NCBI GenBank assembly: GCA_012523365.1
Contig: JAAYIQ010000052.1
Span: 1-35,683 of the forward strand
DNA from: Clostridiaceae bacterium
GTDB taxonomy: Bacteria; Bacillota; Clostridia; Saccharofermentanales; Saccharofermentanaceae
DNA length: 35,683 bases
Reading direction: 5' to 3'
Made by a program: the position numbers and the translations under genes. Under the pieces are notes generated by a model. The model was not told the DNA's origin. It saw only the letters and a list, made by a program, of their open reading frames with translations, and searched no databases. Each line of letters starts with the position of its first letter. Positions within the stretch are counted from its first letter, which is position 1. Shown piece by piece: positions 32,995-35,683 of this stretch.

Positions 32995-33000
32995 TATAAT
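32995..33000 (+). promoter_or_regulatory. -10 box of glycosyltransferase paralogue 3
   Basis: A perfect TATAAT in an AT-rich stretch, about 37 nt before ATG 33037, without a clear -35. Confidence 0.4.
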
Positions 33001-33036
33001 ATTTTTACCGGCATTACCGATAATTGAAAGGGTAAT

Positions 33037-34716
33037 ATGGGACAAGGGGTCGGACAACGGGTGGGCTTATGGAAGCGGGGCGGTCAGAATTCCGAAGACC
33101 GGCCTGTTTGTGCCGACGGCATGGATTTGTCGGCGATCCGAAAAGAAAGCCGGACCGAATTGACGCTGACTTTCCTTCTTTTTCTCGCCGTTTCCTTTTT
33201 TGTTCTCTATTTTCACAGCATTCATTCCCCCTTTTATCGGTATTCTTTCTTTCAGGACGCGAACGTGTATATGGCCATCGGGCGCGCGATGGAATACGGC
33301 CTGCTTCCGTACCGGGACGTTTTCGATCATAAGGGAGTCCTTTTATATCTCATCAATTATCTCGAAGTCGCCGTGTTTCCCGAGAAGCTGAGCGGCTTAT
33401 ACATGATACTGTGTCTTTCCATGTCGCTGTTTCTTTTTTTCGCGTACCGGATCGGTCGATTGATTCTGAACGTGCGCGCGGCTTTGATCGCCACGTTTCT
33501 GCTTCTTATTGTCACTGTGATCGCCAACGAGTTGTATCCGATCGGCGCGGGTTCGTCCGAAGAGTTTTTCCTGCCCTGTCTGACGGCGTGTCTGTTTTTT
33601 CTGTTGCGTTTGAGCCGCGATGCGGATCAGAACGCGAGGGAAAATAAGAATATCCGAGGCTTTTTTGTTGATTCCGTCGTAGTGGGGATCGCTTGCGGGG
33701 TTATGCTGTGGACCAAATATTCGATGATTCCGGTCGTCGGACTTGCCTTCTTGATTTTCTATGTGTTTCTCTTTCTCACGAAGCATTACCGCCACGCGCT
33801 GAGTTCCATCCTCGGTGTGATCGCGGGCGCCGTTCTGATTTCGGTTCCGTGCCTGATTTATCTGGGCGCAAAAGGACTTTTCGGAGATATGTGGTCGGCG
33901 TACATCGTGTTTAACTACCGGTACGCGAGATCCGATCCGCCGATGGATCATGTGGCTCCGAATATCGACCAATGGCTGGTATCCCTCCCGCTCCTGATTG
34001 CCTCGATTCTGGGAGCTGTATATTTTCGAAAAGCGGTTCGCTATCTTTCCCGAACGGGGCTCTTATGCGTCGTCATATACATATGCTTTACCGCTCTCAA
34101 CCTGTTCTTGTCCAAAAGGTACTACATCTATTACTTCCTGGTGGTTTTCCCGCTCCTGACGTTGGCGCTCGTCGCCGCGGTCCACAGCTTGAGCGGGATG
34201 ATCGCGCGATCCCGGCGGTTTCGGTTTTCCGAAGGACTCAAAGGTATCGTCACCGCATGGCTTGTGATCACGGTAACCCTGAGTTCCGCCGCGACTTCGG
34301 TGTACAACTGGTCGAACGGATCGATTTTTGCGCCGGAGACCGAGGTCGAAATGTGTGCGAATGCCATTCGGGATTTTCAGATAAAATTCGGGCGGGAAGA
34401 TCCGCCGCGGATCATTTCTTTTGTCGGAAACGAGTCCGGGCTGATGGAACTGCTGGACACCTACCCGAGAGACAGATTTTTTTATACACCGGGTGTTTTC
34501 GGGAGGGACGCGGAGCGGATCATTCTCGAGCAGAAAGCTTATATCGAGCAGGGGAAGCCGGATTTTCTCTACATTCATCTGGAGGGAGACGTCTTGTCCT
34601 GGATCGAGAAATTCAACTCCGACTACCGTCCGATTCTGATCATGGAAGATCCCCGGGAGTACGCCGACAGCCGATATTACGTATTTGTGAATGTCGAGAA
34701 GGTCAGGGAGGAGTGA
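33037..34716 (+). CDS. GT-C-like membrane glycosyltransferase, paralogue 3
   Basis: Third tandem paralogue, 559 residues. About 42 hydrophilic residues precede the first of about 10-11 spans. The outer-loop acid is D74 (YRYSFFQDANVYMAIGRAM) and PYRDVFDHKG is at 91-100. MLWTKYSM, KRYYIYYF and the C-terminal LLDTYPRDRFFYTP align with the other two copies. The three proteins are clearly diverged, so the duplication is old; likely they transfer different sugars or act on different acceptors of one cell-surface polymer, which is inference. ATG 33037 follows AAAGGG by 4 nt. A T-tract terminator-like sequence lies at 34742-34775. Confidence 0.82.
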   Translation: MGQGVGQRVGLWKRGGQNSEDRPVCADGMDLSAIRKESRTELTLTFLLFLAVSFFVLYFHSIHSPFYRYSFFQDANVYMAIGRAMEYGLLPYRDVFDHKGVLLYLINYLEVAVFPEKLSGLYMILCLSMSLFLFFAYRIGRLILNVRAALIATFLLLIVTVIANELYPIGAGSSEEFFLPCLTACLFFLLRLSRDADQNARENKNIRGFFVDSVVVGIACGVMLWTKYSMIPVVGLAFLIFYVFLFLTKHYRHALSSILGVIAGAVLISVPCLIYLGAKGLFGDMWSAYIVFNYRYARSDPPMDHVAPNIDQWLVSLPLLIASILGAVYFRKAVRYLSRTGLLCVVIYICFTALNLFLSKRYYIYYFLVVFPLLTLALVAAVHSLSGMIARSRRFRFSEGLKGIVTAWLVITVTLSSAATSVYNWSNGSIFAPETEVEMCANAIRDFQIKFGREDPPRIISFVGNESGLMELLDTYPRDRFFYTPGVFGRDAERIILEQKAYIEQGKPDFLYIHLEGDVLSWIEKFNSDYRPILIMEDPREYADSRYYVFVNVEKVREE

Positions 34717-34741
34717 GGCACAATCGTCGGATCCCCCGTTC

Positions 34742-34775
34742 GGGAGAGCGGACGATATAGCGGAGGCTCCTTTTT
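34742..34775 (+). terminator. Weak terminator after glycosyltransferase paralogue 3
   Basis: GGGAG (34742-34746) can pair with CTCCT (34767-34771) across a long loop, followed by TTTTTATT. The stem is short, so this is uncertain. Confidence 0.35.
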
Positions 34776-34825
34776 ATTATGAGAATGCACAAAGCAGCGG
34801 GCTTATTGCGAAAAAATCGCGATAT

Positions 34826-34847
34826 TGAAGTGAAACGTTTAACTTCA
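34826..34847 (+). promoter_or_regulatory. Likely LacI-family operator of the cellobiose phosphorylase gene
   Basis: A 22-bp palindrome with a central CG and only one mismatched pair: TGAAGT then G-AAACGTTT-A then ACTTCA. The AAACGTTT core and central CG are typical of LacI/GalR-family operators. It overlaps the best -35 candidate (TTTAAC 34838-34843, 17 nt from TATCAT 34861-34866), so binding would block transcription. The regulator is not in the window. Confidence 0.65.
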
Positions 34848-34860
34848 CAAAATTTTGTAG

Positions 34861-34866
34861 TATCAT
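34861..34866 (+). promoter_or_regulatory. Likely -10 box of the cellobiose phosphorylase gene
   Basis: TATCAT (5 of 6), with TTTAAC (3 of 6) 17 nt upstream inside the operator. The leader to ATG 34900 would be about 27 nt. Confidence 0.45.
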
Positions 34867-34899
34867 GTTCGTGAATCGAATGAAGACGGAGGATTTATT

Positions 34900-35683
34900 A
34901 TGAAATTCGGCTATTTTGACGATGGGAACCGAGAGTATGTTATCAATACTCCGAAGACTCCTTTTCCCTGGATCAATTATTTAGGAAATCAAGATTATTT
35001 CGGACTGATATCCAATACCGCGGGTGGATATAACTTCTACAAGGATGCCCGCCTTCGCAGAATCACCCGTTTTCGCTACAACAATATCCCCGTCGACGAC
35101 GGCGGACGATACTACTACATAAAGGACGGGGACACCGTCTGGAATCCGGGCTTCAAGCCGACCAAGACCGAGCTTGACAGCTACGAGTGCCGTCACGGTT
35201 TGGGGTATACGCGAATCACTTCCTCCAAAAATGACGTTACCGCGTCTCTGCTGGCCTTTGTACCGTTAGATTATAACGGCGAGATCAACCGTTTGACTCT
35301 CAAGAACAATTCTTCTTCGCCCAGGAACCTCAGCCTGTTTTCTTTTCGCGAATGGTGTCTCTGGGACGCGTCGGACGATATGCTCAACTTCCAACGCAAC
35401 TTCAACATCGGTGAGGTCGAGGTCAAGGACGGCGTCATTTACCACAAGACCGAGTATCGGGAGAGAAGAAATCACTATGCATTCTTCTCCGTAAACGCAC
35501 CGATCGACGGATTTGATACTCAACTTGAGAATTTTCTGGGTATGTACAACGGATTAGACGCACCGAAAGCGGTTCTGGAAGGGCGGGCGACAGACTCGAT
35601 CGCGGACGGTTGGCAGCCTTGCGCGAGCCATCAAATCAACATCACGCTGAAGCCCGGCGAGGAGAAGTCCTTCATTTTCATCC
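34900..35683 (+). CDS. Cellobiose phosphorylase, GH94 (5' part only)
   Basis: Cytosolic enzyme that splits cellobiose with phosphate into glucose 1-phosphate and glucose. About 261 codons are visible of the usual 800-820, and the frame is open at the window edge. The N-terminus [44 protein letters not shown] and [16 protein letters not shown] match the start of GH94 cellobiose phosphorylases rather than cellodextrin or chitobiose enzymes. This part is the beta-sandwich N-terminal domain; the catalytic Asp lies downstream, outside the window. GGAGG stands 7 nt before ATG 34900. A LacI-like operator at 34826-34847 suggests sugar-dependent control. The enzyme fits an organism that takes up cellulose breakdown products. 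Confidence 0.93.
   Translation, partial: MKFGYFDDGNREYVINTPKTPFPWINYLGNQDYFGLISNTAGGYNFYKDARLRRITRFRYNNIPVDDGGRYYYIKDGDTVWNPGFKPTKTELDSYECRHGLGYTRITSSKNDVTASLLAFVPLDYNGEINRLTLKNNSSSPRNLSLFSFREWCLWDASDDMLNFQRNFNIGEVEVKDGVIYHKTEYRERRNHYAFFSVNAPIDGFDTQLENFLGMYNGLDAPKAVLEGRATDSIADGWQPCASHQINITLKPGEEKSFIFI

Noticed and set aside
34826-34847. Catabolite control (cre) site
   Set aside because: The spacing around CG does not fit the 14-bp cre pattern; a LacI-type operator fits much better.

Overview
The window reads as a chromosomal segment of an anaerobic, low-to-mid GC (about half GC) Gram-positive bacterium, most likely an uncultured member of the Clostridia. Reasons: strong GGAGG-type ribosome binding sites, frequent GTG and TTG starts, sigma-70/SigA-like promoters, lipoprotein signal peptides, a fused NfnAB/SudAB-type flavoprotein, an LdhA-type fermentative lactate dehydrogenase and a GH94 cellobiose phosphorylase. 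No phage, plasmid, transposase or CRISPR signature was seen. The taxonomic call is inference.

Layout. 1-1249 (minus, cut by the window edge): HerA/DUF853 ATPase. 1365-4976 (plus): VanY-type D,D-carboxypeptidase, DUF4203-like membrane protein, SulP anion transporter. 5007-10037 (minus): an SDR-type epimerase with its own promoter, then a three-gene operon (fused Nfn-like oxidoreductase, D-2-hydroxyacid dehydrogenase, small membrane exporter). The 310-bp gap at 6009-6318 holds a candidate structured small RNA on the plus strand. 10410-12008: membrane GGDEF-EAL protein.

12277-22174 (plus) is the most unusual block: eight closely spaced genes encoding a propeller-plus-binding-protein lipoprotein, two carbohydrate-type ABC permeases (one with a long acidic cytosolic extension), an HlyD/YknX-like adaptor, a MacB-like two-span membrane protein, an ApbE flavin transferase lipoprotein, a NusG_II-domain protein and a Gx-transporter-like membrane protein. 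No ABC ATPase is present. It looks like an importer-type permease pair joined to exporter-type adaptor parts and an extracytosolic flavinylation module; I do not recognise this combination as a described system. 22253-27044 continues with Nnr epimerase, LdhA-type dehydrogenase, a 650-residue unknown protein and a DUF3298 lipoprotein, ended by a terminator at 27086-27114.

27355-34716: a minus-strand CAP-domain lipoprotein with a Pro/Thr linker, a membrane-anchored protein with a C-terminal J-domain, and three paralogous GT-C-like membrane glycosyltransferases. A minus-strand tRNA-Ala(GGC) with its own promoter and terminator lies between the first and second. The window ends inside a cellobiose phosphorylase gene (from 34900) preceded by a nearly perfect 22-bp palindrome that looks like a LacI-family operator.

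Functions are assigned from motifs and overall sequence character only; no database search was possible.
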